Part shown: in pieces, positions 46,818 to 56,715 of the stretch
Layout of the letters: every line of letters begins with the position of its first letter
Numbering within the stretch: position 1 is the first letter of the stretch
Source: Rheinheimera sp. MMS21-TC3
GTDB lineage: Bacteria > Pseudomonadota > Gammaproteobacteria > Enterobacterales > Alteromonadaceae
NCBI RefSeq assembly: GCF_032229285.1
Contig: NZ_CP135084.1
Coordinates: 2,728,001-2,792,000 of the forward strand
DNA length: 64,000 nucleotides
Direction of reading: 5' to 3'
Notes under the pieces: model-generated
Seen by the model: only the letters and a program-made list of their open reading frames with translations
What the model was told of the DNA's origin: nothing
Databases searched by the model: none
Translations under genes and position numbers: made by a program

Positions 46818-49538
46818 TTAAGCACTTCCTATCATATTACGTAACACATAATGTAAAATGCCACCATGCTGGTAATAGGATAATTCATTACCGGTATCTA
46901 TCCGGCAAATAACTTCTATTTCTTGTTTAGAATCATCGGCATAAGTAATAAGAACTCTTAGCTTTTGTTTCGGTTTTAAATCATTAAGCCCCCGAATACT
47001 AAAGCGCTCATCACCTTTTAGTTGTAATGTTTTACGATCTGTTCCCGCTAAGAATTGTAATGGTAAAACACCCATGCCAATTAAATTAGAACGATGGATC
47101 CGCTCATAAGACTCAGTAATAACAGCACGAACACCAAGCATTAAAGTGCCTTTAGCCGCCCAGTCACGTGATGAACCTGTGCCATACTCTTTACCCGCCA
47201 CAACAACCATAGGCGCACCCTGCTGACGATAGCGCATTGCAGCATCATAAATAGCCAGCTTATCACCTGATGGATAATGCCGGGTTACCCCGCCTTCTTC
47301 TTCAGGCACCATTTCATTACGAATGCGAACGTTGGCAAAAGTACCTCTTACCATTACTTCATGGTTACCTCGGCGTGAGCCATAAGAGTTGAAGTCTACC
47401 GTATCAACACCTTGCTGCTGTAGATATAAACCAGCAGGGCTAGTCTCACTAATAGAGCCAGCAGGTGATATATGATCTGTTGTCACCGAATCGCCTAGTA
47501 GGGCTAATAAACGTGCATCTTCAATATCCTTGATCTCCGAAGGCGTGCGGCTTAAGCCTTGGAAGAAATCGGGATGACGAATATAGGTGGATTCAGGCCA
47601 AGGATAGGTTTTTTCTTTTGGCACATTAATATTTTGCCAAGCCTCGTCGCCAGTAAATACTGCAGCATACTCTTTAGTAAACATGCTGGTTTGTACTTGG
47701 CCAACAGCTGCAGCAACTTCGGCATTATCTGGCCAAATATCTTTTAAATAGACCGGATTACCTTGCTGATCTTCGCCTAAGGGATCTTTAGTCAGATCAA
47801 TATCAATAGTACCTGCTAGGGCAAAAGCAACTACTAATGGCGGAGAGGCTAGCCAGTTTGATTTAACAAAGGGGTGGATCCGACCTTCAAAGTTACGGTT
47901 GCCCGACAATACTGCTGACACGTTTAAGTCTGCTGAACTAATTTTCTGCTCAATAACATCGGCTAAAGGGCCTGAGTTACCAATACAAGTAGTGCAACCA
48001 TAACCTACCAAATGGAAGCCTAGCTGCTCTAAAGGTGTCATTAAACCGGCTTGTTCTAAATAACGAGTTACAACTTTAGAGCCTGGTGCTAATGAACTCT
48101 TCACCCACGGCTGACGTTTTAAGCCTTTTGCTAAGGCTTTTTGCGCCAACAATCCCGCTGCCATTAAGACACTAGGATTAGATGTATTAGTACATGAAGT
48201 AATAGCGGCTATAACTACGGCATTATCTTTTAATTTAAATTGCTCACCTGCAAGCTCAAGATCATGTTCAGTATCATGAGTTGGCTGCGGCTGACCACCA
48301 CCTTCATTTAACAAAGCTTTACGGCTTTCTTTATCTGCATCAATATCTAAAGCTAGCATGTCATTACAGTGCCGCTTTAAACCAGATAAAGTAACTTTAT
48401 CTTGTGGCCGTTTAGGACCAGCCAGTGAAGGCACAACATCTGATAAATCAAGGCGAAGACTATCAGTAAAAATAGGTGCATGACCCTTTTCACGCCATAG
48501 ACCTTGAATTTGAGTATAAGTTTTAACTTTATTGATTAGTGCTTGATCACGTCCAGTTAAAGCTAAATAATCTAAGGTTACTTGGTCAACTGGGAAGAAA
48601 CCACAAGTTGCTCCATATTCTGGCGCCATATTAGCAATAGTTGCTCTATCTGCAAGTGATAGCATATCCAAACCATCGCCATAAAATTCAACAAACTTGC
48701 CTACCACACCATGATTACGCAATAACTGAGTAACAGTTAATACTAAGTCAGTTGCTGTAATACCTGGCTGTAACTTACCAACAAACTCAAAACCTACTAC
48801 TTCAGGTATGGTCATTGAAACAGGCTGCCCCAACATAGCGGCTTCAGCTTCAATACCCCCTACGCCCCAACCTAAAATACCTAAGGCATTAATCATAGTG
48901 GTATGAGAGTCTGTTCCCACTAAGGTATCAGGGTATAAAGTAGGCGTATCAGTATCATTATTAGTCCACACTGTTTGCCCTAGGTACTCTAAGTTTACTT
49001 GGTGACAAATACCGGTTCCTGGTGGTACTACTCTAAAATTATTAAAGGCAGTCGCTCCCCAGCGTAAAAAAGAATAACGCTCATGGTTACGCTGCATTTC
49101 CATTTCTACGTTACGCTGAAAAGCCTCGGGGTTAGCATAACTGTCTACCATTACCGAGTGGTCAATAACTAAATCAACCGGCGTTAAAGGGTTAACTTTA
49201 GTGGGATCTTCGCCTAATTCGGCAACAGCTGCACGCATAGCCGCTAAATCAACGACAGCAGGTACCCCGGTAAAATCCTGCATTAACACTCGCGCCGGAC
49301 TATAAGCGATTTCTCGATCTGAGCGGCCAGTTTTCTGCCAATCCACTAAAGCTTGAATATCTTCAACGCTAACATTGGCACCATCTAGGTTACGTAGTAA
49401 GTTTTCTAACAATACTTTTAACGAAAATGGCAACCTAGCAATGTCGCCGAAATCTGCACTGGCAGTGGCTAAACTGTAGTATTGGTAATCTTTGCCACCG
49501 ACATTGAGTTTTCTTGCGAAATGAGCTGATGTTGTCAT
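46818..49538 (-). CDS. acnA: Aconitate hydratase A
   Basis: A 906-residue TCA-cycle enzyme that converts citrate to isocitrate through cis-aconitate. The 4Fe-4S cluster cysteines lie in ITSCTNTSNPS and in LVGYGCTTCIGNSGPL. GTDSHTTMINALGILGWGVGGIEAEAAMLGQ and the C-terminal swivel-domain AGKEYGTGSSRDWAAKG are intact. Length matches AcnA (E. coli 891). The stop is followed at once by the heptanucleotide array. Confidence 0.98.
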   Translation of the reverse strand: MTTSAHFARKLNVGGKDYQYYSLATASADFGDIARLPFSLKVLLENLLRNLDGANVSVEDIQALVDWQKTGRSDREIAYSPARVLMQDFTGVPAVVDLAAMRAAVAELGEDPTKVNPLTPVDLVIDHSVMVDSYANPEAFQRNVEMEMQRNHERYSFLRWGATAFNNFRVVPPGTGICHQVNLEYLGQTVWTNNDTDTPTLYPDTLVGTDSHTTMINALGILGWGVGGIEAEAAMLGQPVSMTIPEVVGFEFVGKLQPGITATDLVLTVTQLLRNHGVVGKFVEFYGDGLDMLSLADRATIANMAPEYGATCGFFPVDQVTLDYLALTGRDQALINKVKTYTQIQGLWREKGHAPIFTDSLRLDLSDVVPSLAGPKRPQDKVTLSGLKRHCNDMLALDIDADKESRKALLNEGGGQPQPTHDTEHDLELAGEQFKLKDNAVVIAAITSCTNTSNPSVLMAAGLLAQKALAKGLKRQPWVKSSLAPGSKVVTRYLEQAGLMTPLEQLGFHLVGYGCTTCIGNSGPLADVIEQKISSADLNVSAVLSGNRNFEGRIHPFVKSNWLASPPLVVAFALAGTIDIDLTKDPLGEDQQGNPVYLKDIWPDNAEVAAAVGQVQTSMFTKEYAAVFTGDEAWQNINVPKEKTYPWPESTYIRHPDFFQGLSRTPSEIKDIEDARLLALLGDSVTTDHISPAGSISETSPAGLYLQQQGVDTVDFNSYGSRRGNHEVMVRGTFANVRIRNEMVPEEEGGVTRHYPSGDKLAIYDAAMRYRQQGAPMVVVAGKEYGTGSSRDWAAKGTLMLGVRAVITESYERIHRSNLIGMGVLPLQFLAGTDRKTLQLKGDERFSIRGLNDLKPKQKLRVLITYADDSKQEIEVICRIDTGNELSYYQHGGILHYVLRNMIGSA

Positions 49539-49677
49539 GCAATTCTCCTTATTATTACTCTAGTTAGAGTGTAGTGCAGATATCCAATGATGCTAAGTTT
49601 TTACGTTATAAAGCCCTGAAAGTGAGATACAGCAACAATATAATCAAGTTTTAGACAAGTTATTGTTTTAAATCATT

Positions 49678-50880
49678 TTAAATTAAACTAATCTTAGCAA
49701 ACTTACGTTTACCCACTTGATAAATATCACTAGAACCTTTGCTAATTTCTAACTTAGTGTCTGTAACTTTATCTGTACCGTTCAACTTAACCGCACCTTG
49801 TTTAATCATACGAATAGCTTCTGAAGTACTATCCACTAAACCTGCTTCTTTTAATACATTAGCAATAGCCATACTAGCACCATTAGCTTGAATGTGTTTT
49901 TCTGGAATGTCGTCTGGTAGGGCGTTTTTACTAAAGCGCTGGATAAAATCTTGGTGCGCAGCCTCTGCTGCCTCTTCACTATGAAAACGGGCTATTATTT
50001 CTTTAGCTAAGAGTATCTTAATATCTCGCGGGTTTGTGCCCTTAGTAACCTGCTGCTTTAATTCTGCTATTTGCACAATAGGTTTAAAGCTTAGCAAGTC
50101 ATAGTAACGCCACATTAAACTATCAGATATCGACATTATCTTACCAAACATATCATTAGGCGCATCGGTAATGCCAACATAGTTACCTAAAGACTTAGAC
50201 ATTTTCTGCACGCCGTCTAAACCTTCTAGTAAAGGCACCATCATAACGGTTTGTGGCCGTTGCCCTTCATCCTTTTGTAACTCTCTGCCCATTAACAAGT
50301 TAAAGCGCTGATCCGTACCGCCCATTTCAACATCGGCTTGTAAAGCTACAGAGTCCCAGCCTTGAACTAATGGATATAAAAATTCATGGATCGCAATAGA
50401 TTGGTTATTAGCATAACGCTTTTTAAAGTCGTCCCTTTCTAACATTCTAGCAACAGTTTGTCTGGATGCTAACTTGATCATACCCGCTGCACCTAGCTGC
50501 TCCATCCACTCAGAGTTAAAGGCTATTCGTGTTTTATCAGCATCTAGTATTTTAAACACTTGCTCTTTATAAGTTTCAGCATTGGCTAATACTTCTTCAC
50601 GACTAAGCGGCTTACGGGTAACATTTTTACCGCTAGGGTCGCCAATAGAACCGGTAAAGTCGCCTATTAAGAAAATAACTTCGTGGCCTAATTGCTGAAA
50701 GCTACGCAACTTATTAATTAATACGGTATGACCTAAGTGTAAATCAGGTGCCGTTGGGTCAAAGCCAGCCTTAATTTTCAATGGCTTGCCTTCTTTTAAT
50801 TTGGCAATCAGCTCCTCTTCCAGCAAAATCTCTTCGCAACCACGTTTTAATTCTGCTAAAGCTAGCTCCCAGTCGGCCAT
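49678..50880 (-). CDS. tyrS: Tyrosyl-tRNA synthetase
   Basis: A 400-residue class I synthetase. [18 protein letters not shown] carries the HIGH-type motif (HLGH), [15 protein letters not shown] binds tyrosine, and [10 protein letters not shown] is the KMSKS loop. A C-terminal S4-like RNA-binding domain ends the protein ([21 protein letters not shown]; the sequence reads [18 protein letters not shown]). Slightly shorter than E. coli TyrS, in the size class seen in Pseudomonas and Haemophilus. Divergent from the M23 peptidase gene. Confidence 0.97.
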   Translation of the reverse strand: MADWELALAELKRGCEEILLEEELIAKLKEGKPLKIKAGFDPTAPDLHLGHTVLINKLRSFQQLGHEVIFLIGDFTGSIGDPSGKNVTRKPLSREEVLANAETYKEQVFKILDADKTRIAFNSEWMEQLGAAGMIKLASRQTVARMLERDDFKKRYANNQSIAIHEFLYPLVQGWDSVALQADVEMGGTDQRFNLLMGRELQKDEGQRPQTVMMVPLLEGLDGVQKMSKSLGNYVGITDAPNDMFGKIMSISDSLMWRYYDLLSFKPIVQIAELKQQVTKGTNPRDIKILLAKEIIARFHSEEAAEAAHQDFIQRFSKNALPDDIPEKHIQANGASMAIANVLKEAGLVDSTSEAIRMIKQGAVKLNGTDKVTDTKLEISKGSSDIYQVGKRKFAKISLI

Positions 50881-51028
50881 CTGTGTCTCCCATTATATGT
50901 CTATTAATGCTAAATTAGCCCTATTCTATAGCATGTACAACTAGCTGCAAGCGCACAAAAGGCTGGTGTATTGCAAAAAAAACGTATATGCTCGGTTTTT
51001 GTACGTTTGTTGAGATTAGACTCGTATT

Positions 51029-52375
51029 ATGCATTATTTAGTCACAAAAATTCCTAAACCACACCGCATATTAATTGCTGGTATTTCTGTGGTTCTGTCT
51101 ATTGTTTTATTATTACCATCTGAACAAGCAGCAGCTTCAAGAGGCAACAAAAGCGAAACTCTAGAAATAGGTAAACGCTATAGCCTTGAGTTGCCGCTAA
51201 CAAGCGAAGATTTAGCTGAAGAACTAGCATTAGCCAACTTAGCTGCATTACCAGAAGAAGATTCCAGTTTAAATTGGGCCACTTTGACTGTACAAAAAGG
51301 TGATGTGTTATCGGCACTGTTTAAAAAAGCCAATGTCAGCCAGCAAACAATGCTAAACATTCTAGCTTTAGGCGCTGAAACTAAAACCCTAACTCAGATC
51401 TTTCCTAACGAACAATTAGAGTTTGGCCTTGACCAAGCTGGCGAATTACAAGAGTTACGTTATGCCTTAAATCATTTAACCACTTTACGGATTAGTCGTG
51501 ATGAAAACGGAAAGTTTATTGCTGAAGAGCTTAAAAAAGAAGTTGAACTACGTAGTCAGTTTTCAAGTGCAGTTATTCGCAGCAATTTTTGGAGCGCTGG
51601 CATAGAAGCCGGCCTATCAGAAGCACAAATAATGAACCTTGCTGGCATTTTTGGCTGGGATGTCGACTTTGGTTTAGATATTCGTGCTGGCGATAGCTTT
51701 AGCGTCTTATACGAAACTCAATTTGTTGATGGTGAGTTTATTGGTAATGGCAATATTGTTGCCGCTCAATTTCAAAACCAAGGCCATTTATACCAAGCAG
51801 TACGCCATACTGATGGTAATTATTATAAGCCTGATGGCGCTAGTATGCGCCAAGCCTTTTTACGGGCGCCAGTTAGCTTCCAATATGTTAGCTCTAATTT
51901 TAACCCTCGCCGTTTACATCCAGTATTAAAAACTGTCCGACCACATAATGGCGTTGATTACGTAGCACCAACTGGCACCCCTATTATGGCAGCAGGTGAT
52001 GGTAGAGTCATTGCCTCAGCTTACAATAAGCTAAATGGCCATTATGTCTTTGTCCAGCACGCTAATAATATTGTCACTAAGTACTTACACTTATCTAAGC
52101 GTCAAGTAAGTAAAGGTGAAAAGGTCCGCCAAGGTCAAACCATAGGCCGTTTAGGCGCTACTGGCCGCGTAACCGGCGCCCATTTACATTATGAATTTTT
52201 AGTCGACGGTGTGCACCGTAATCCACGTACGGTAAAACTACCACAGGCAACGCCATTACAAGGTAATGAAAAGCAACTATTTACCCAACAAGCACAGCAA
52301 ATATTAGCTCAGTTACAAACTAACGAAAGAGTATTGCTAGCGAAATCAGTATCTGAGCCAACAGCAGCACCTTAA
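51029..52375 (+). CDS. Peptidoglycan DD-metalloendopeptidase, M23 (MepM-like)
   Basis: 448 residues. An N-terminal membrane anchor or signal (RILIAGISVVLSIVLLLP), an OapA/LysM-like middle (VQKGDVLSALFKKANVSQQTMLNILALG), and a C-terminal LytM/M23 domain. The zinc ligands appear in RPHNGVDYVAPTGTPI (about residues 305-320) and HLHYEFLVDG (about 385). It cleaves wall cross-links to let the sacculus grow. Its position divergent from tyrS is common in gammaproteobacteria. A long heptanucleotide array begins five bases after the stop. Confidence 0.93.
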   Translation: MHYLVTKIPKPHRILIAGISVVLSIVLLLPSEQAAASRGNKSETLEIGKRYSLELPLTSEDLAEELALANLAALPEEDSSLNWATLTVQKGDVLSALFKKANVSQQTMLNILALGAETKTLTQIFPNEQLEFGLDQAGELQELRYALNHLTTLRISRDENGKFIAEELKKEVELRSQFSSAVIRSNFWSAGIEAGLSEAQIMNLAGIFGWDVDFGLDIRAGDSFSVLYETQFVDGEFIGNGNIVAAQFQNQGHLYQAVRHTDGNYYKPDGASMRQAFLRAPVSFQYVSSNFNPRRLHPVLKTVRPHNGVDYVAPTGTPIMAAGDGRVIASAYNKLNGHYVFVQHANNIVTKYLHLSKRQVSKGEKVRQGQTIGRLGATGRVTGAHLHYEFLVDGVHRNPRTVKLPQATPLQGNEKQLFTQQAQQILAQLQTNERVLLAKSVSEPTAAP

Positions 52376-52380
52376 GGTTA

Positions 52381-52474
52381 GTGTTTAGTGTTTAGTGTTT
52401 AGTGTTTAGTGTTTAGTGTTTAGTGTTTAGTGTTTAGTGTTTAGTGTTTAGTGTTTAGTGTTTAGTGTTTAGTG
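52381..52474. repeat. Heptanucleotide tandem array (GTGTTTA), 13 copies plus partial
   Basis: Thirteen perfect copies of GTGTTTA and a final GTG, starting five bases after the stop of the M23 gene and ending 22 bases before its terminator. In the sense direction of the gene it reads (AGTGTTT)n, one base different from the (AGTGTTA)n array after acnA. Confidence 0.97.
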
Positions 52475-52495
52475 AAACAGTAAATACCCTGATAG

Positions 52496-52527
52496 AAAAA
52501 AGCCAATCTTCTGATTGGCTTTTTTTG
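52496..52527 (+). terminator. Terminator of the M23 peptidase gene
   Basis: AAAAAAGCCAATC / GATTGGCTTTTTTT stem around TTCT, with a T run on the plus strand. It is separated from the gene by the heptanucleotide array. Confidence 0.9.
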
Positions 52528-52565
52528 TATCAGGTGTTACTGAGTTCATTAAGATAAATTGTGGA

Positions 52566-52663
52566 GGTTCGATTTACCCTAAACTAACCATTGGAGCCCT
52601 GGACGGGCGGAAATGAGCCCCCATGGATGGGTTTACGGCGTGTTAGTGTGGGTAAACCGAACC
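52566..52663. repeat. 98-bp palindromic intergenic element
   Basis: The ends are imperfect inverted repeats of 22-23 bases (left arm 52566-52588, right arm 52642-52663; outer GGTTCG...TTTACCC pairs with GGGTAAACCGAACC). Two inner hairpins lie between: GCCC/GGGC at 52596-52608 and CCCAT/ATGGG at 52620-52631. There is no ORF. The layout suggests a small dispersed repeat or a structured RNA rather than a simple terminator. Confidence 0.65.
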
Positions 52664-52694
52664 GTATATACACTTAAATTTAGTTTGAAACTGT

Positions 52695-52746
52695 TAGTGT
52701 TGAGTGCCTACTATTTGGGGCACACTACAGCCCACACTCAACACTA
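52695..52746 (-). terminator. Hairpin after oadB containing degenerate heptamers
   Basis: A 12-bp perfect inverted repeat TAGTGTTGAGTG / CACTCAACACTA (52695-52706, 52735-52746) begins seven bases after the oadB stop. Read from oadB it starts AGTGTTG AGTGTGG, two degenerate units like the heptamer arrays. There is no T run, so its role as terminator is uncertain. Confidence 0.5.
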
Positions 52747-52752
52747 TCCTAG

Positions 52753-53883
52753 CTAACCTACTAGTGCCAGCAGAATACCTGCCGCTACCGCTGAGCCGAT
52801 GACGCCGGCTACGTTAGGCCCCATAGCGTGCATTAATAAGAAGTTATGCGGGTTAGCCTCTAGCCCCACTTTATTCACTACTCGTGCTGCCATAGGCACC
52901 GCAGAAACCCCTGCGGCTCCAATTAATGGATTGATAGGCTCTTTAGAGAACTTAGCCATCACTTTTGCCATTAATACACCTGCGGCTGTGCCTATAGCAA
53001 AGGCCACTGCACCTAACAGTAATATGCCTAGGGTTTGCATAGTTAAAAATTTATCAGCACTCAGCTTAGAGCCTACGGCTAAGCCTAAAAAGATAGTAAC
53101 AATATTAATTAGCTCATTCTGTGCCGTTTTACTTAACCTATCCACCACGCCAGATTCACGCATTAAGTTGCCTAAACAAAACATACCTATTAGCGGTGTC
53201 GCGCTAGGTAGTAGTAAGATCGTTAATAAAAGCACTAATAACGGAAATAAAATCCGCTCTTTTTGACTTACTTCCCGTAGTTGATGCATTTGAATATTAC
53301 GCTCAGCTTTAGAAGTAAGGGCGCGCATGATAGGCGGCTGAATTAGCGGCACTAACGCCATATAAGAATAGGCTGCAACGGCTATAGCGCCTAATAAGTC
53401 TGGCGCTAGCCTAGAGGCGAGAAATATCGCTGTTGGGCCATCAGCACCCCCGATAATGGCAATTGCAGAAGCTTCTTGTAAGGTAAAACTAAGCCCAGGC
53501 ACTAAATTTAATGCCACAGCACCAATTAAAGTAGCAAAGATACCAAACTGAGCAGCAGCGCCTAAAAAGAGCATTTTCGGGTTCGCTATCAAAGCAGAAA
53601 AGTCGGTTAAAGCCCCAACCCCCATAAAAATAAGCAGCGGAAAGATCCCTGTTGCAATACCTACTTCATAAATCATATAGAGAATGCCACCAGGCTCAGA
53701 TAAACCGGCAAGTGGAATATTGGTCAAAATGGCGCCAAAACCAATAGGCAATAAGAGCAATGGTTCAAATCCCTTAGCTATGGCTAAAAACAGCAAGCCA
53801 AAACCAACCAACATCATAATAACTTGGCCTGCAGTAAAATTGGCTAAACCAGTTGAAGCAATTAACGTTGTAAATGCATCCAT
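52753..53883 (-). CDS. oadB: Oxaloacetate decarboxylase, sodium-pump beta subunit
   Basis: 376 residues with about nine to eleven hydrophobic helices. This is the membrane subunit that decarboxylates carboxybiotin and exports sodium ions. The conserved helix regions [75 protein letters not shown] (with the sodium-coupling aspartate in GGADGPT) and [18 protein letters not shown] are present. Slightly shorter than some OadB proteins (~430). Last gene of oadGAB. Confidence 0.96.
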   Translation of the reverse strand: MDAFTTLIASTGLANFTAGQVIMMLVGFGLLFLAIAKGFEPLLLLPIGFGAILTNIPLAGLSEPGGILYMIYEVGIATGIFPLLIFMGVGALTDFSALIANPKMLFLGAAAQFGIFATLIGAVALNLVPGLSFTLQEASAIAIIGGADGPTAIFLASRLAPDLLGAIAVAAYSYMALVPLIQPPIMRALTSKAERNIQMHQLREVSQKERILFPLLVLLLTILLLPSATPLIGMFCLGNLMRESGVVDRLSKTAQNELINIVTIFLGLAVGSKLSADKFLTMQTLGILLLGAVAFAIGTAAGVLMAKVMAKFSKEPINPLIGAAGVSAVPMAARVVNKVGLEANPHNFLLMHAMGPNVAGVIGSAVAAGILLALVG

Positions 53884-53907
53884 AACATATCCTTAAGCAA
53901 TATAACG

Positions 53908-55707
53908 TTAATCAAAGCTAATTAGCACATCACCTGTGCTTACGGCATCGCCAGCAGCAATGTGTATTTTAGATATAGTGCCATCAGCAACAGCACGTAC
54001 CTCAGTTTCCATTTTCATCGCTTCCATAATAATAACCACATCGCCCCGCTTCACTTGGGCGCCGACTTTAGTCACTATTTTCCATATATTACCGGCTAAA
54101 GGTGCATTTAAAGTTGCACTGCCAGTCACAGAAGCACTACCAGGAATATTCTCAGATACTACAGGTTTAATAGCAGATAACTCACCGCTACTTGCCACCT
54201 CAACTTGATACACTTTGCCATCAACCCTAACGCTGTAACTGGCAGGTTCGCTATGTCTGGCTTCTAATTTTTTACTCGCTTGAGCTTGGGCTTTAGCTTT
54301 TAGTTCTTGCTCTGCTAATTGCTCAGGTGCAGGCTCAAAAGCGGCAGGATTATCACGATTTTTTAAGAACTTTAAGCCTACTTGTGGGAATAAAGCATAG
54401 GTTAACACATCGTCAATTTTATCATCAGCTAAACGAATTTGTTCCGTTTTAGCTAGCTCGGTTAACTCAAGTGTTAGCTTATCAAGTTCAGGAGCAATTA
54501 AATCAGCAGGGCGGCAACTTATGGCGGTCTCACCGGCAAGAATTTTATCTTGTAATTCCTTATTTACCGCAGCTGGTGTTGCACCATACTCGCCTTTAAG
54601 CACGCCAGCGGTTTCTTTGGTTACACTCTTATAGCGCTCGCCGGTTAAAATATTAAGCACCGCTTGAGTGCCAACAATTTGCGATGTTGGCGTAACTAAG
54701 GGTAAGAAACCTAAATCTTCCCGCACCCTAGGAATTTCTTTTAACACTTCATCTAACTTATCTAAAGCGCCCTGCTCTTTAAGCTGGCTTTCCATATTTG
54801 TTAGCATGCCACCTGGCACTTGAGCAATTAAAATTCGCGCATCAACCCCTTTTAATGAACCTTCAAATTGAGCATACTTTTTTCTAACATCACGAAAATA
54901 CGCGGCAATCTCAGCCAGCAGCTCAATATTAAGCCCTGTATCACGCGCCTCACCTTCTGTAATAGCCACTATAGTTTCAGTAGCACTATGACCATAAGTC
55001 ATACTCATAGAAGAAATAGCGGTATCTAAAATATCAATGCCAGCATCTATCGATTTTTGATAGGTTGCTGTACTTAACCCAGTTGTAGCATGACACTGCA
55101 TAGCTAATGAAATTTTAGTCGCTTCTTTAATCCGTGTTACTAATTCTTCTGCTACATAAGGCTTTAATAAGCCGGCCATATCTTTAATGCAAATAGAATG
55201 ACAGCCCATATCCTCTAGCTGCCGCGCCATATCAACCCACATATCTATGGTATGCACAGGACTTACCGTGTAAGAAATAGTGCCTTGGGCATGCGCACCC
55301 ACTTTAATCGCCGCTTGCACTGCGGTTTGTAAGTTACGGATATCGTTCATGGCATCAAAAATACGAAATACATCGATACCATTTTTATGGGCTCGCTCAA
55401 CAAAAGCTTCAACAACATCATCAGCATAATGCCGGTAACCAAGTAAGTTTTGGCCTCGTAACAACATTTGCTGCTTAGTATTAGGCATGGCTTTTTTTAG
55501 TTCGCGAATGCGATGCCAAGGATCTTCACCTAAATAGCGGATACAAGAGTCAAAAGTTGCTCCGCCCCAAGACTCAATGGACCAATAGCCAACTTGATCT
55601 AACTTTTCGGCAATAGGCAGCATATCTGCAAGACGTAACCGGGTGGCTAATAATGATTGATGGGCATCACGCAGAACTAATTCAGTTAATAATAATGGCT
55701 TACTCAT
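53908..55707 (-). CDS. oadA: Oxaloacetate decarboxylase alpha subunit (biotin carboxyl carrier)
   Basis: 599 residues: a carboxyltransferase TIM-barrel ([24 protein letters not shown], metal-binding [10 protein letters not shown]), a conserved PYC/OADA domain, an alanine/lysine linker, and a C-terminal biotinyl domain with EAMKMET at about residue 562-568, whose lysine carries biotin. It moves the carboxyl group of oxaloacetate to biotin, giving pyruvate. It lies between oadG and oadB. Confidence 0.97.
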   Translation of the reverse strand: MSKPLLLTELVLRDAHQSLLATRLRLADMLPIAEKLDQVGYWSIESWGGATFDSCIRYLGEDPWHRIRELKKAMPNTKQQMLLRGQNLLGYRHYADDVVEAFVERAHKNGIDVFRIFDAMNDIRNLQTAVQAAIKVGAHAQGTISYTVSPVHTIDMWVDMARQLEDMGCHSICIKDMAGLLKPYVAEELVTRIKEATKISLAMQCHATTGLSTATYQKSIDAGIDILDTAISSMSMTYGHSATETIVAITEGEARDTGLNIELLAEIAAYFRDVRKKYAQFEGSLKGVDARILIAQVPGGMLTNMESQLKEQGALDKLDEVLKEIPRVREDLGFLPLVTPTSQIVGTQAVLNILTGERYKSVTKETAGVLKGEYGATPAAVNKELQDKILAGETAISCRPADLIAPELDKLTLELTELAKTEQIRLADDKIDDVLTYALFPQVGLKFLKNRDNPAAFEPAPEQLAEQELKAKAQAQASKKLEARHSEPASYSVRVDGKVYQVEVASSGELSAIKPVVSENIPGSASVTGSATLNAPLAGNIWKIVTKVGAQVKRGDVVIIMEAMKMETEVRAVADGTISKIHIAAGDAVSTGDVLISFD

Positions 55708-55719
55708 ATGAAAATCCTT

Positions 55720-55962
55720 TTAATGTTGTTGCCGATGCTGGTGAATGGCTGCAGTAATGGCAGCTATAATGGCTGGAGTAACTGCCGTTTCAGCTGCTGA
55801 TGTATTGGTAGTATCAGTCTCTTTTGCTGGTACAGGAAAGTGACGCTGCATAACACGACTTAATAAAGTAACCGCTAATACTAATAACCAGAGAAAACAA
55901 AATACCGAACCCATACCTATTAACATTAAGTTGGCTGATTGCACTAACAATGCTGTCACCAT
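55720..55962 (-). CDS. oadG: Oxaloacetate decarboxylase gamma subunit
   Basis: 80 residues with a single membrane helix (ANLMLIGMGSVFCFLWLLVLAVTLLSRVM) and a C-terminal tail ending HQHRQQH. OadG assembles the complex and binds zinc through such a tail. It is recognised by size, topology and position directly ahead of oadA. Confidence 0.88.
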   Translation of the reverse strand: MVTALLVQSANLMLIGMGSVFCFLWLLVLAVTLLSRVMQRHFPVPAKETDTTNTSAAETAVTPAIIAAITAAIHQHRQQH

Positions 55963-56142
55963 GTTGTATTCCTTTTTTATTTTGGTTGGGATGAGTGCTA
56001 ACCAGCTTTCAATTTAAGGCTAACACCAAGACATAGTGTTTTAGCCAACCCTTTATAACTCCTAGTATTATGCGGTGTTAATCTACTGACGCTAAATAAC
56101 CTAGATTAATACTAAGTATTTACAGCAAAAATACACCTAGCA

Positions 56143-56715
56143 TTAACCCGCTGCTGCATCCGATATTTGGAGCAATATATCGGATGCTAATTGCTCTAAA
56201 GCTTGACTTAAAGTTAGCACTAAAGCCGGATAACCATCAGCTTGCAGTGGCAGCTGATAACTAAAAGTGAAATATTGCTCACTAAGCTCGGCACGCTTTA
56301 AGCTGTAACGTCCCTGCAATAGGGCATAACCTTGGGCAGTGCCATGAAACTGGTCAACATTTAACATTATTGTTATCGCTTTAGGGCTGGGGGCATGCGC
56401 AATAACATAACGCTGATCTAGTGCTTGCACAGTATTTGCTAACTTACGTTGAATTTGCTCTGCTATAGGCTCGGCCCATAAATGCTGCCGCGCTAATACT
56501 AACTCTACTGCTGACATCTGCATAACAATAGACTTGCTGTTTAAATAATTGGCAACTTGAACCGGTTGCAAAAATATAGACTCTGCCCTTGGCTCTGCTG
56601 CTACATTGATTTCAGTATTAGCTAATTGATAATAAGCAACTGACACTGAGCTACTACAGGCTGTTAGTGCCAGCAGCATCAAAATTAAGGCAAGATTAAT
56701 AATCCTCGTTCTCAT
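56143..56715 (-). CDS. pqiC: PqiC-type lipoprotein (YmbA/ABC-type auxiliary)
   Basis: 190 residues starting with a lipoprotein signal (INLALILMLLALTAC). The mature part has the auxiliary-component pattern YYQLANTEINVAAEPRAESIFLQPVQVANYLNSKSIVMQ and RHLWAEPIAEQIQRKLANTVQ. PqiC is the outer-membrane partner of PqiB in a lipid-transport bridge. It overlaps the end of pqiB by four bases. Confidence 0.9.
   Translation of the reverse strand: MRTRIINLALILMLLALTACSSSVSVAYYQLANTEINVAAEPRAESIFLQPVQVANYLNSKSIVMQMSAVELVLARQHLWAEPIAEQIQRKLANTVQALDQRYVIAHAPSPKAITIMLNVDQFHGTAQGYALLQGRYSLKRAELSEQYFTFSYQLPLQADGYPALVLTLSQALEQLASDILLQISDAAAG

Noticed and set aside
46759..52474. Heptamer arrays considered as CRISPR.
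   Set aside because: The units are seven bases with no spacers, and there are no cas genes.
52799..53266. A 155-codon frame antisense to oadB.
   Set aside because: It is the mirror of a hydrophobic membrane-protein gene and has no ribosome site or recognisable domain.
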